Below the pieces are notes generated by a model. That model searched no databases, was not told the origin of the DNA, and worked only from the letters and a program-made list of their open reading frames with translations. From positions 62,001-126,000 of the forward strand of contig NZ_JAFBBE010000008.1 of the NCBI RefSeq assembly GCF_016907015.1: a DNA stretch of 64,000 nt, written 5' to 3'. Shown here piece by piece: positions 12,563 through 21,592 of this stretch. The translations under genes were made by a program, and so were the position numbers. The stretch is from Oceanisphaera litoralis (lineage in GTDB: Bacteria; Pseudomonadota; Gammaproteobacteria; Enterobacterales; Aeromonadaceae). How positions within the stretch are numbered: the first letter of the stretch is position 1; the number at the start of each line of letters is the position of its first letter.

Positions 12563-13645
12563 TTATCTCACCTTAAGGGTGGCCAGGCCAATCAGCACCA
12601 GCATCAGGGTAATAATCCAGAAACGTACTATCACCCGCGGCTCGGGCCAGCCCTTCAGCTCGTAATGGTGATGAATGGGGGCCATACGGAAAATCCGCTG
12701 ACCACGCAACTTGTAGGAGCCCACCTGCAGTATCACCGACAGGGTTTCGATCACGAAGATACCGCCCATGATCACCAGCAGAAATTCCTGTCGTACCAGC
12801 ACGGCGATGGCGCCCAGCGCCGCCCCCAGTGCCAGGGAGCCCACATCGCCCATGAACACCTGGGCCGGAAAGGTATTGAACCAGAGAAACCCCAGCCCCG
12901 CGCCCACCATGGCGGTGCAGACCACGGTCAGCTCGCCCGCATGAGCCACATAGGGAATATGCAGGTAGGCGGCAAAGTTGACGTTGCCGGTGGCCCAGGC
13001 CACCAGGGCAAAGCCCGCCGCCACCATGACGGTGGGCATGATGGCCAGACCGTCCAGGCCGTCGGTCAGGTTGACCGCGTTGCTGGAACCGACGATCACG
13101 AAGTAGCTGAGCACGATGAAGAAGAGGCCGAGCTGGGGCATAACGTCCTTGAAAAAGGGCACCACCAGCTGGGTCTGGGCCGGATCCCTGGCTATCCAGT
13201 ACACGAAGACCGCCGCCGCCAATGCCGCCGCCGATTGCCAGAAGTACTTCCAGCGTGCAACCAGGCCATCGGTGTTCTTGCGTACCACCTTGCGGTAGTC
13301 ATCGACAAAGCCGATGGCACCGAAGGCACCCAGCACGAACAGCACCACCCACACATAGGGGTTGTCCAGCCGCGCCCACAGCAAGACCGACACGAAGATG
13401 GAGACCAGTATCATGAGGCCACCCATGGTGGGGGTGCCGGCCTTGCTGAAATGAGACTCGGGCCCGTCGTTGCGTACCACCTGACCGATCTGCAGCGCCT
13501 GCAGCCGGCGGATCAGCCGCGGGCCTATCCAGAGGCAGACCACCAGGCCGGTGAGAATGGAAATCACCGCTCTAAAGGTGAGATAGGAAAAGACGTTCAA
13601 AAAGCTGAAATGAGGGGTCAGCCACTCCGCCAGCCAGACTAGCAT
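12563..13645 (-). CDS. mraY: phospho-MurNAc-pentapeptide transferase (MraY)
   Basis: MraY is a polytopic inner-membrane enzyme that transfers phospho-MurNAc-pentapeptide to undecaprenyl phosphate, making lipid I. The 360 residues equal the E. coli length. About ten transmembrane segments are visible. Conserved motifs include GTPTMGG, the Asp-rich [17 protein letters not shown] and the histidine motif PIHHHYE. It overlaps murF by seven bases. Confidence 0.98.
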   Translation of the reverse strand: MLVWLAEWLTPHFSFLNVFSYLTFRAVISILTGLVVCLWIGPRLIRRLQALQIGQVVRNDGPESHFSKAGTPTMGGLMILVSIFVSVLLWARLDNPYVWVVLFVLGAFGAIGFVDDYRKVVRKNTDGLVARWKYFWQSAAALAAAVFVYWIARDPAQTQLVVPFFKDVMPQLGLFFIVLSYFVIVGSSNAVNLTDGLDGLAIMPTVMVAAGFALVAWATGNVNFAAYLHIPYVAHAGELTVVCTAMVGAGLGFLWFNTFPAQVFMGDVGSLALGAALGAIAVLVRQEFLLVIMGGIFVIETLSVILQVGSYKLRGQRIFRMAPIHHHYELKGWPEPRVIVRFWIITLMLVLIGLATLKVR

Positions 13646-14979
13646 GCCTCACCCTCCTGAATGGCCTTAACTATCTCTTCCATCCGTGCACTGCGCGCGC
13701 CCTTGATCAAAATCACTACCTTATTATGTTGTGACAGCGCCTCGAAGAGGACCGGCTGTAATTGTTGTTTCTGGTCGAAGTGCTGCCCCTGGGCCGCACT
13801 CGCCGTATGTTTGCTGTCTCGACCCACGGTCAATACCCGATCGATACCCAGCTTGCGGGCGTACTCGCCCACCCGGATATGCATCTCTTTGCTGTAGTCA
13901 CCCAGCTCCGCCATATCACCGAAGACGAAGATACGGTAACCGGACAGGCTGGCCAGGGTATCGAGTCCCGCCAGCACGGAAGCGACGCTGGCATTATAGG
14001 TGTCATCCAGCACCGTCAGTCCGGGTCGCGTCCAGACCTGCAGTCGACCCGCAGGCGAGCCAAACTGACGCAGCCCGGCCGAGATTTCTTCCAGGCTCGC
14101 GCCCAGCGCCTCGGTGCCGGCGGCGGCGGCCAGGGCATTGGATACGTTGTGTTTACCGGGTATCGGTAACTGCACATCCACCTCCCCCTGGGGAGTCAGC
14201 AGACGAAAACGAGCGCAGCCCGACTTGTCGAGGCTGATTTGCCGGGCCTGATATTCCCGCTGCTCACCGAAATACACCAGCTCATGTTGCTGACGCCACA
14301 GGGCACAGAAGGGACTGTCGCCATTGGCGATGGCCACGCCACCTTCTGCCAGACCGTCGTAAATTTCGCCTTTGGCCCGGGCCACGCCCTCGAGTGAGCC
14401 AAAGCCCTCGAGATGAGAGGCTTCCACATTGTTGATAAGTGCGGCATGAGGCTTCACCAGCGAACAGGTCCAGGCAATCTCGCCGATATGATTGGCACCC
14501 AGCTCGACCACGGCGTATTCGGTATCCGCGGTCAGTTCACAGAGAGTAAGAGGCACACCGATTTCGTTGTTGAGGTTGCCCCTGGTGGCCAGCACCTTGC
14601 CTTTCCGGCGCAGAATCGACGCCGCCATTTCCTTGACCGTGGTCTTGCCACAGCTGCCGGTAATGGCCAGCACCCGCGCCGAACTCAGCTCCCGTACCAG
14701 GCCACCGAGCACGCCCAGCGCCAGGCGGGTATCCGCCACCCTGATCTGGGGCAGGTCCAGTTCCAGCCAGCGCTCTACCAAGAGGGCGGTGGCCCCCTGT
14801 TGCTGCGCCTTGGCGGCGAAGTCATGGCCGTCGAAGCGTTCGCCACTCAGGGCCACGAAGAGGCCGCCGTCGGGCAGCGCCTGCCGGCTGTCGGTGGTCA
14901 CCGCCACTATGGCACCATCGGCACCGCGCAGTTCACCGCCGGAGGCCTGAGCCAGCTGCTCGAGACTGAGCGGTATCAT
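13639..14979 (-). CDS. murF: UDP-MurNAc-tripeptide-D-Ala-D-Ala ligase
   Basis: MurF attaches the D-Ala-D-Ala made by DdlB, completing the UDP-MurNAc-pentapeptide. The product is 446 residues (452 in E. coli). The ATP loop is [11 protein letters not shown], and the N-terminal [19 protein letters not shown] is typical. Its ATG overlaps the murE stop by four bases. Confidence 0.97.
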   Translation of the reverse strand: MIPLSLEQLAQASGGELRGADGAIVAVTTDSRQALPDGGLFVALSGERFDGHDFAAKAQQQGATALLVERWLELDLPQIRVADTRLALGVLGGLVRELSSARVLAITGSCGKTTVKEMAASILRRKGKVLATRGNLNNEIGVPLTLCELTADTEYAVVELGANHIGEIAWTCSLVKPHAALINNVEASHLEGFGSLEGVARAKGEIYDGLAEGGVAIANGDSPFCALWRQQHELVYFGEQREYQARQISLDKSGCARFRLLTPQGEVDVQLPIPGKHNVSNALAAAAGTEALGASLEEISAGLRQFGSPAGRLQVWTRPGLTVLDDTYNASVASVLAGLDTLASLSGYRIFVFGDMAELGDYSKEMHIRVGEYARKLGIDRVLTVGRDSKHTASAAQGQHFDQKQQLQPVLFEALSQHNKVVILIKGARSARMEEIVKAIQEGEAC

Positions 14980-16448
14980 GTATTCAGCCCCAAGAGGCCG
15001 GACACGGTTTCCCGGTCGCTGTAATGCATCTTGTCAGTACCCACTATCTGATAATCCTCATGGCCCTTGCCGGCCACCAAAATAATATCTTCCGCATCCG
15101 CCTGCTCGATGGCATGAGCAATGGCCTCCGCTCGCCGGTGGATCACCAGCACGGCATCGGGCTCGCTCAGGCCCTGCTTCATGTCTGCCACTATGGCCTC
15201 GGCCGGCTCGGTACGCGGGTTGTCGTCGGTCAGGATCACCACATCGGCACCGGCCTGTGCCGCCGCCGCCATCAGCGGGCGCTTGCCCTTGTCTCTGTCG
15301 CCGCCGCAACCGGTCAGGCACCATAACCGACCCTTGCAGTGCTGACGCAGCGCCTGCAATGCCTGCTCGAGCGCATCGGGGGTATGGGCATAATCCACCA
15401 CCACCAGCGGCTGGCCGGGGGCGGTAAAAGGCTCCATTCGCCCGGCCACGCCAGCGAGCTGCGGCGCCGTTGCCAGCAGCCGCTCGAAGGATTCACCCAG
15501 CGCCAGCAGGGCGGCCATGGCCGCCAACAGGTTGGACACGTTGAAGCGGCCCATCAGGGGGGCGGATAATACACCATTCCCCCAGTCTGAGTTAATGGAC
15601 ACTTTCACGCCTTCGCTGTAAAAGTGAACGATTTCCGCCACCAGCTGACGGCCACCGAAATCACCCATGCGGCCATGAAGACCAAAGGCAATGGCGTCCG
15701 GATACCGGCCCAGCCAGCGCCGCCCGAGCGGGTCGTCCGCATTGATGACGCGCGCCTGGCGACACTGTTCGAACAGCTGCCGCTTGGCCTCGCCATAGGC
15801 GGCCATGGTGCCGTGATAATCCAGATGATCCCGGCTGAGATTGGTGAACACCGCCACGTCAAAACTCAACGCAGCCACCCGGTGCTGAGCCAGCCCATGG
15901 GACGAGACTTCCATCGCCAGCCGCTGGGCTCCCGCACGCTGCTGCTCGGCCAGTTGGTGCTGGACCTCCAACGCCGAACCCGTGGTATTGACCGCCTCCT
16001 GCAACTGACCGTAAAGCCCGTTACCCAGGGTGCCCATGGTCCCGGTCTGAGTGCCCAACAGGCAGCTCCAGTTGGCGATAAGCTGGGTGACGGTACTCTT
16101 GCCATTGGTGCCGGTCACGCCAATCAGTTGCAGCTCGGTGGACGGCTCGCCGTAAAACACCCCGGCCAGCAGCGACAGGCTTTCGGGCAGACGGTACACC
16201 CCCAGCAGACGATGATCCCGATGATCCAGACCGGACTGTTCCGGGCTGTCCACCTCGAACAGCACCGCCGCCGCGCCCTTGTTCAACGCGGATTCAATAA
16301 AGCGACGACCGTCGACGCTATGACCTTTAACGGCAACAAACAAAGCGCCGGGCGTCACGGCCCGGCTGTCGAGGGTCATGGCATTGATGGCGATGGCCGG
16401 GGCCGACAGACCCAGCGGCACCGCCAGATCTCTAAGTGTGAGGGACAC
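14976..16448 (-). CDS. murE: UDP-MurNAc-L-Ala-D-Glu:meso-diaminopimelate ligase
   Basis: MurE adds the third stem residue. I choose a GTG start (VSLTLRDLAV) because AGGAGG lies six bases upstream; this gives 490 residues and a 17-base overlap with ftsI. An upstream ATG in the frame adds 16 unconserved residues. The ATP loop is GTNGKSTVTQ. The DNPR signature (TDDNPRTEP) predicts specificity for meso-diaminopimelate, as expected for a Gram-negative wall. Confidence 0.96.
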   Translation of the reverse strand: MSLTLRDLAVPLGLSAPAIAINAMTLDSRAVTPGALFVAVKGHSVDGRRFIESALNKGAAAVLFEVDSPEQSGLDHRDHRLLGVYRLPESLSLLAGVFYGEPSTELQLIGVTGTNGKSTVTQLIANWSCLLGTQTGTMGTLGNGLYGQLQEAVNTTGSALEVQHQLAEQQRAGAQRLAMEVSSHGLAQHRVAALSFDVAVFTNLSRDHLDYHGTMAAYGEAKRQLFEQCRQARVINADDPLGRRWLGRYPDAIAFGLHGRMGDFGGRQLVAEIVHFYSEGVKVSINSDWGNGVLSAPLMGRFNVSNLLAAMAALLALGESFERLLATAPQLAGVAGRMEPFTAPGQPLVVVDYAHTPDALEQALQALRQHCKGRLWCLTGCGGDRDKGKRPLMAAAAQAGADVVILTDDNPRTEPAEAIVADMKQGLSEPDAVLVIHRRAEAIAHAIEQADAEDIILVAGKGHEDYQIVGTDKMHYSDRETVSGLLGLNT

Positions 16449-18177
16449 GTTTTGCCTCCTGACCTGCCAGCTGGAACTGTTCCTGGGTCGCCCCATCCGG
16501 ACGAATATTCAATAATTGCAGGGCACCGCTCATCACCTCGGCAAAGACCGGTGCCGCCACGTCACCGCCGTAATATTTTTCACCCTGGGGTTCGTTCACC
16601 ACCACCACCATGGCCAGCCGCGGGTTACTGACCGGCGCCATGCCGGCAAAGACACCCACATAGTCGCTGCCATAGCCACCGGCGATGGCCTTGCGTGAAG
16701 TGCCGGTCTTGCCGGCGACTCTATAACCGGGAATCTCCGCCTTGCGCGCCGTGCCACCGGGTCCGACCACGCTTTCGAGCATATGCAGCACCGCATCCGC
16801 ATGCTGCCTCGGCACCACCTGCTCGCCCACCGGAGGCTGGCTACGCTTGATGATGGTCAGCGGATAGCGTACGCCACCATTGGCCAGCACCGCATAAGAC
16901 TGGGCCAGCTGCAGCGGGGTCACTGTGATGCCATAACCGAACGACAGGGTCGCCCTTTCTATGTCGGACCAGCGCCGACGCTGGGGCACCAGGCCGGTGC
17001 TTTCGCCCACCAGCCCCATGCCCGAGTCGATACCCAGTCCGAAGCGATAGAGGGTGTCGAGCAGTTGCTCCGGGGTTTCCTGCAGTGCCATGCGCGCCAT
17101 CCCCATGTTGGACGAGCGTTGCAGCACGGTTTGCACGCTGATGGGGCCCAGGTTGCGGGTATCGGACACGCGTTTCCCACCCAGTCGCATCCAGCCGGGG
17201 CTGGTATCGACGATGCTGTCGGCGTTGACCACGCCGTTTTCCAGGGCACTGACCACGATCAACGGCTTGATGGTAGAGCCGGGTTCATAGGTATCGGTGA
17301 CCGCCCGGTTGCGCGCCCGAAAGCTCTGGTACTGGCTGCGGTTATTGGGGTTGAAGGAGGGACTGTTGACCATGGCCAGCACTTCGCCGGTTTTCACGTC
17401 CAGCATCACCAGGGAGGCAGAGGTGGCGCGATGGTATTCGCTGGCCCGCTTGAGCGAACGGTAGGCCAGCGCCTGAATACGCTGATCGATGGTCAACTGA
17501 ATATTGTTCGCTTCCCGCGCCTCGGAGACCAGGCCCAGATCCTCGATCACCCGGCCGGTTCTGTCTTTGCGTACCCGGCGCTCGCCGGCCTGAGCGGTAA
17601 GCCACTCGTTGAAGCCCCGCTCTATGCCTTCGATACCGGCGCCGTCGATATTGGTCAACCCCACCAGATGGGCATTGATTTCGCCGGTGGGGTAGAAGCG
17701 ACGCTCTTCCGGTCGCAAATGCACGCCGGGCAGCCGAAGCCGACGGATATATTCCGCCACCGCCGGGGTCACCTGACGCTGCAGATAGACGAAGCGACGC
17801 CGGGGGTCCCCGACCCGCTTCATCAAGGTTTCATGCGGAACACCCAACACATCGGCCAGCGCCTGCCAGGCCTGTCCTTTTTCCAGACTCAGCTCGGTAT
17901 GCACCTGCTTGGGATCGGCCCATACCGCCTGTACCGGCACCGACACCGCCAGCTCTTCGCCGTTGCGATCCATGATCATGCCACGGCTGGTACTGGTGAC
18001 TGTGGTGCGCAGCGAGCGCATATCGCCTTCCAGCCGCAGCCGATCCGGTGACACCACCTGGATCCAGGCGGCCCGGGCGAACAGGGCGACAAAGGCGAAC
18101 AGGATCACCCCGCAGACGGTCATAAAACGCCAACCGGTCAGCATGGGTTCTTTTTTATTCTGCTTGCGCCGTCTCAT
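16432..18177 (-). CDS. ftsI: septal peptidoglycan transpeptidase PBP3 (FtsI)
   Basis: FtsI crosslinks septal peptidoglycan in the periplasm, partnered with FtsW. The product is 581 residues. One transmembrane anchor lies near residues 19-40, followed by the dimerisation domain and the penicillin-binding domain. Catalytic motifs are STIK at 301-304 (nucleophile S301), SSN at 355-357 and KTGT at 490-493. It overlaps ftsL by four bases. Confidence 0.97.
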   Translation of the reverse strand: MRRRKQNKKEPMLTGWRFMTVCGVILFAFVALFARAAWIQVVSPDRLRLEGDMRSLRTTVTSTSRGMIMDRNGEELAVSVPVQAVWADPKQVHTELSLEKGQAWQALADVLGVPHETLMKRVGDPRRRFVYLQRQVTPAVAEYIRRLRLPGVHLRPEERRFYPTGEINAHLVGLTNIDGAGIEGIERGFNEWLTAQAGERRVRKDRTGRVIEDLGLVSEAREANNIQLTIDQRIQALAYRSLKRASEYHRATSASLVMLDVKTGEVLAMVNSPSFNPNNRSQYQSFRARNRAVTDTYEPGSTIKPLIVVSALENGVVNADSIVDTSPGWMRLGGKRVSDTRNLGPISVQTVLQRSSNMGMARMALQETPEQLLDTLYRFGLGIDSGMGLVGESTGLVPQRRRWSDIERATLSFGYGITVTPLQLAQSYAVLANGGVRYPLTIIKRSQPPVGEQVVPRQHADAVLHMLESVVGPGGTARKAEIPGYRVAGKTGTSRKAIAGGYGSDYVGVFAGMAPVSNPRLAMVVVVNEPQGEKYYGGDVAAPVFAEVMSGALQLLNIRPDGATQEQFQLAGQEAKRVPHT

Positions 18178-18488
18178 CGTTGCGTCACCAGTTTTTCCTG
18201 CGCCGGGGCCGGCCGTTGCATACCAAGCTTGTCTCGGGCCAGTGCCTCTATCCTGCTATGCTCCATCAGGGTGCTTTGCTCCAGCAGCAGATGCCGCCAC
18301 TCGATATCCAGCCGGTCCTGCTCCGCCATCAGTTCGTTGTATTCACTGGTCAGCTGTCGGGTCCCCTGGGTAATGACGATGACCAGCAGGGCCGAACTCA
18401 GGGTCACCAGCGTCAGCAGCAATTGCCACTTGTGCCGCAACAAATCCTGGCCAATCTCCCTGGCCAGGTTGATGCGTCCGGCTATCAC
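18174..18488 (-). CDS. ftsL: cell division protein FtsL
   Basis: FtsL is a small bitopic divisome protein that forms a periplasmic coiled coil with FtsB and binds FtsQ. The 104 residues comprise a cytoplasmic N-terminus, one transmembrane helix (about residues 21-41) and a heptad-rich periplasmic part ([19 protein letters not shown]). It overlaps rsmH and ftsI by four bases each, as in other dcw clusters. Confidence 0.93.
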   Translation of the reverse strand: MIAGRINLAREIGQDLLRHKWQLLLTLVTLSSALLVIVITQGTRQLTSEYNELMAEQDRLDIEWRHLLLEQSTLMEHSRIEALARDKLGMQRPAPAQEKLVTQR

Positions 18489-19429
18489 GCAGGGGTATCC
18501 AGACGCTCGGCAACGCGCAGCACTGAGCTGCGTGAACGCGGGTTGGCGTCCACCTCGGCGGCCGACGGTTTTTGCGCCTTGCCGATGCTCTTCAACAGAC
18601 GGCCACCGGACAGCTGGGCCTCGGTCAACGGCAGTCCGGGCGGAACCTCGGGGCCCTTTTCCTGTTTGCGGATGAAGTGTTTGACCAGCCGGTCTTCCAG
18701 CGAATGGAAGCTGATCACCGACAAGCGGCCGCCCGTAGCCAGTACCTGCATGGCGCCGTTCAATGCCTGCTCGATTTCTTCCAGCTCGCTGTTGATATAG
18801 ATACGAATCGCCTGAAAACTGCGGGTCGCCGCATGTTTGTGCTTATCTCGGCTGGGGCTGACCCTGGCGATCATCTCTGCCAGGGCGCGAGTGCGGGTAT
18901 AAGGCTCTGTTGCCCTGTCATGCACGATGGCACGGGCTATCTTCCTGGCAAATTTCTCTTCACCGAAGGTTTTCAGCACCCAGGCGATATCATCCACATC
19001 GGCACGGGCCAGCCATTCGGCGGCACTCTGGCCACTGGTGGGATCCATGCGCATATCCAGAGGGCCGTCCTTCTGAAAGCTGAAGCCGCGTTCGGCCTGA
19101 TCCAGCTGGGGAGAAGACACCCCCAGATCGAGCAGGACGCCATCGATGCGCCCCGTCAACCCCCGCTCTTCCACCATCTCCGCCAGACGGGAGAAGGGAC
19201 CGTGCAGTATCTGGAAGCGGGGATCATCAATCTTGCCCGCTTCGGCAATGGCCTGAGGGTCGCGATCGATTGCCAGCAGGCGCCCATCGGGCCCCAGCCG
19301 GGACAGGATATGCCGGGAGTGCCCACCGCGGCCGAAGGTACCGTCGACATAAATGCCATTCGGCTTGATATTCAAGCCGTCCACGGCTTCGTGCAGCAGT
19401 ACCGTGATATGTGTCTGTTGTTGACTCAT
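18485..19429 (-). CDS. rsmH: 16S rRNA (cytosine-1402-N4)-methyltransferase
   Basis: RsmH (MraW) methylates N4 of C1402 in the ribosomal decoding centre using S-adenosylmethionine. From [19 protein letters not shown] the product is 314 residues, the E. coli length. The SAM-binding motif [15 protein letters not shown] and [19 protein letters not shown] are diagnostic. The start lies one base after the mraZ stop; a 53-residue upstream extension overlaps mraZ and is rejected. RsmI, encoded at 20691, modifies the same nucleotide. Confidence 0.97.
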   Translation of the reverse strand: MSQQQTHITVLLHEAVDGLNIKPNGIYVDGTFGRGGHSRHILSRLGPDGRLLAIDRDPQAIAEAGKIDDPRFQILHGPFSRLAEMVEERGLTGRIDGVLLDLGVSSPQLDQAERGFSFQKDGPLDMRMDPTSGQSAAEWLARADVDDIAWVLKTFGEEKFARKIARAIVHDRATEPYTRTRALAEMIARVSPSRDKHKHAATRSFQAIRIYINSELEEIEQALNGAMQVLATGGRLSVISFHSLEDRLVKHFIRKQEKGPEVPPGLPLTEAQLSGGRLLKSIGKAQKPSAAEVDANPRSRSSVLRVAERLDTPA

Positions 19430-19430
19430 G

Positions 19431-19889
19431 TTATAGCGCGAAGTCCCGCAGTCGTTCCGATGACTCCCAGCCTTCCCGCAGGAGCGCCAGTAAGTCATCG
19501 TTGATTTGTTGTTGCCAGCGGGTGTCATCCCATATTTCGAACTTGTTGAGTTGCCCCACCAGCATGATTTTTTTGTCGAGTCCCGCATGTTGTCTGAGTG
19601 GGCCCGGTATTAAAAACCGGCCCTGAGCATCCAACTCGCACTCGGCAGCATGTCCCAGCAATACCCGTTGCAGGCGCCGTTCCACCGGATTGGTGCTCGA
19701 CAGGGCCCGCAATTTTTTTTCTATCAGTTCCCATTCGGCAAGGGGATAAAGCAGCAGACAGGGATTGCTGAGATCTATGGTACAGATCAGTAGACCGTCA
19801 CATTCATCGCGCAACGCATCCCGGAGTCGTGTCGGTATTGCCAACCGGCCCTTGGTATCCAGGCTGATGGCGTGAGCACCACGCAGCAT
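19431..19889 (-). CDS. mraZ: transcriptional regulator MraZ
   Basis: MraZ is the AbrB-fold DNA-binding autorepressor at the head of the dcw cluster. The 152 residues equal the E. coli length. The two DxxxR motifs of the tandem domains are D11-R15 and D87-R91. The start has AAGGA upstream. Three GTGG boxes at 10-base spacing between promoter and start match the known MraZ operator design, so autoregulation is likely. Confidence 0.97.
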   Translation of the reverse strand: MLRGAHAISLDTKGRLAIPTRLRDALRDECDGLLICTIDLSNPCLLLYPLAEWELIEKKLRALSSTNPVERRLQRVLLGHAAECELDAQGRFLIPGPLRQHAGLDKKIMLVGQLNKFEIWDDTRWQQQINDDLLALLREGWESSERLRDFAL

Positions 19890-19915
19890 TCTGAGTCCTT
19901 AAGATCTACTTTGTT

Positions 19916-19940
19916 CCACAAAAAACCACTTTTTCCCACC
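19916..19940 (-). promoter_or_regulatory. MraZ operator: three GTGG boxes spaced 10 bp
   Basis: GTGG occurs at 19936-19939, 19926-19929 and 19916-19919 (minus strand), exactly 10 bases apart, with a decayed fourth copy (GTAG) at 19906-19909. E. coli MraZ binds three TGGGN repeats separated by five bases. Only the first copy here is a full TGGG; the others are TGGT and TGGA. Confidence 0.65.
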
Positions 19941-19947
19941 CCGCTCA

Positions 19948-19976
19948 AGTGTAAGGAGCGGGCTCAAGCTTTTCAA
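19948..19976 (-). promoter_or_regulatory. Pmra, promoter of the dcw cluster
   Basis: TTGAAA, 17 bases, TACACT on the minus strand, with the predicted start point just before the GTGG operator boxes. The leader is about 50 bases to the mraZ ATG. Confidence 0.6.
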
Positions 19977-20036
19977 GCAAGCAAAGAAGAGAAAGTTGAT
20001 GTTCAGGCCGGTGATGGGTATTAACCGCGCTATACC

Positions 20037-20064
20037 TTGCAACCCGAACATTGCAACCCGAACA
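20037..20064. repeat. perfect 14-bp tandem duplication between mraZ and rnpB
   Basis: TTGCAACCCGAACA occurs twice head to tail without mismatch. The surrounding gap (19977-20119) shows no open frame or RNA that I recognise. Confidence 0.85.
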
Positions 20065-20119
20065 AAGATGGTGTGAAGCGGAGGGGGAAATGAAGCGGCC
20101 ACATCGGCGGTGCTGGTAA

Positions 20120-20147
20120 ACAGAAAACGCAGCCGAAGCTGCGTTTT
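20120..20147 (-). terminator. rnpB terminator
   Basis: A perfect 10-bp stem AAAACGCAGC / GCTGCGTTTT with a TTCG tetraloop (20124-20147) lies 10 bases beyond the RNase P RNA 3' end. The A/T flanks make it workable in both directions, but rnpB is the obvious user. Confidence 0.7.
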
Positions 20148-20157
20148 ATAAAATAAT

Positions 20158-20541
<384 letters not shown>

Positions 20542-20547
20542 CGGCGG

Positions 20548-20553
20548 AGTGTA
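20548..20553 (-). promoter_or_regulatory. -10 element of the rnpB promoter
   Basis: TACACT on the minus strand lies seven to eight bases before the expected rnpB 5' end. It is preceded by TGGTG, with no convincing -35. Confidence 0.4.
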
Positions 20554-20690
20554 CACCAGCCGGCATGATGACACCAGCCCTTCCGATACTCGCATGGTGC
20601 ACGAATGTAGTCGCGCGCTTTAGCCACGAAATCCAGCAACGCTGGATCTGATGCACAATTCCTACCTTAGCCTCTTAGAGCCAATAGCCC

Positions 20691-21533
20691 TTAAAGCCCA
20701 TTCTCGAGTCCGTACTTGTAGAGGGCGTTTTTTTTGACTCCGTGAATTTCGGCAGTAAGCGCCGCCGCCTTCTTCAACGGCAACTCGCCACGCAGCAAGG
20801 CCAGGGTGCGCAGCACCTCGGCCGACAGTTCATCCTCGCTGTCGGGCCGGTAGCCGGCGACCATCAGCACGATTTCACCCCGGCTGCGATTGCTGTCCTG
20901 CTGCAGCCAGACCAGCATCTCGGCGGCGGGCAGGCTGTGAATGGTTTCAAAGGTCTTGGTCAGCTCCCGCGCCACCACCAGCCGGCGCTGGTCGCCCAGC
21001 ACCGCGACCAGCGCCGCCACGCTGTCGAGCAGGCGACGGGGTGATTCGTAGAACACCAGGGTACGAGGTTCGTCCTTCAGGCTCTCGATCTTGTCCAGCC
21101 GGGCCTTTTCCTTCGCCGGCAGAAAACCTTCGAATGCAAAGCGATCCGTGGGCAGACCGGCGGCCGACAGCGCCGTTACCGCCGCACAGGGGCCGGGCAA
21201 GGCAATAACCTGTACCCCCGCATCACGACAGCTGTTGACCAGATGATAACCCGGGTCACTGATCAGGGGGGTGCCGGCATCCGATACCAGTGCCACCGAC
21301 TGACCACCCTGCAGCCGCGTCACCAGCTGCTCGGATTTATACTGCTCATTATGATCATGTAGCGCCCAGGTTGGCGTACTAATCTGGTAATGGGATAGCA
21401 GTTTCGCCGTATGGCGGGTATCTTCACAGGCAATCAAATCAACCTGTTGTAATGTGTCCAGTGCACGCTGGCTGATATCATTCAGGTTGCCGATAGGGGT
21501 AGGCACAATATAAAGTGCAGCCGCTTGGCTCAT
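20691..21533 (-). CDS. rsmI: 16S rRNA (cytidine-1402-2'-O)-methyltransferase
   Basis: RsmI methylates the 2'-O of C1402 of 16S rRNA, complementing RsmH. The product is 280 residues (286 in E. coli). The N-terminal [31 protein letters not shown] and [13 protein letters not shown] motifs are those of the tetrapyrrole-methylase-fold family. It diverges from lpoA, with overlapping promoter signals in the 59-base gap. Confidence 0.97.
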   Translation of the reverse strand: MSQAAALYIVPTPIGNLNDISQRALDTLQQVDLIACEDTRHTAKLLSHYQISTPTWALHDHNEQYKSEQLVTRLQGGQSVALVSDAGTPLISDPGYHLVNSCRDAGVQVIALPGPCAAVTALSAAGLPTDRFAFEGFLPAKEKARLDKIESLKDEPRTLVFYESPRRLLDSVAALVAVLGDQRRLVVARELTKTFETIHSLPAAEMLVWLQQDSNRSRGEIVLMVAGYRPDSEDELSAEVLRTLALLRGELPLKKAAALTAEIHGVKKNALYKYGLENGL

Positions 21534-21553
21534 GGGGACTCCTGTGCAAGCAA

Positions 21554-21582
21554 TTGTTTCACCGTCATGGCCCTATTACACT
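21554..21582 (+). promoter_or_regulatory. probable lpoA promoter
   Basis: TTGTTT, 17 bases, TACACT. The predicted start point (~21589) is only about four bases before the lpoA ATG, implying a nearly leaderless mRNA or that another promoter is used. Confidence 0.4.
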
Positions 21583-21589
21583 TAGGGCC
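21569..21589. promoter_or_regulatory. 7-bp inverted repeat centred on the lpoA -10
   Basis: GGCCCTA, seven bases, TAGGGCC: a perfect dyad whose spacer is the lpoA -10 region. A reverse -10-like TGTAAT for rsmI overlaps it. It could be an operator serving both genes, but no regulator is identified. Confidence 0.35.
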
Positions 21590-21592
21590 AGA

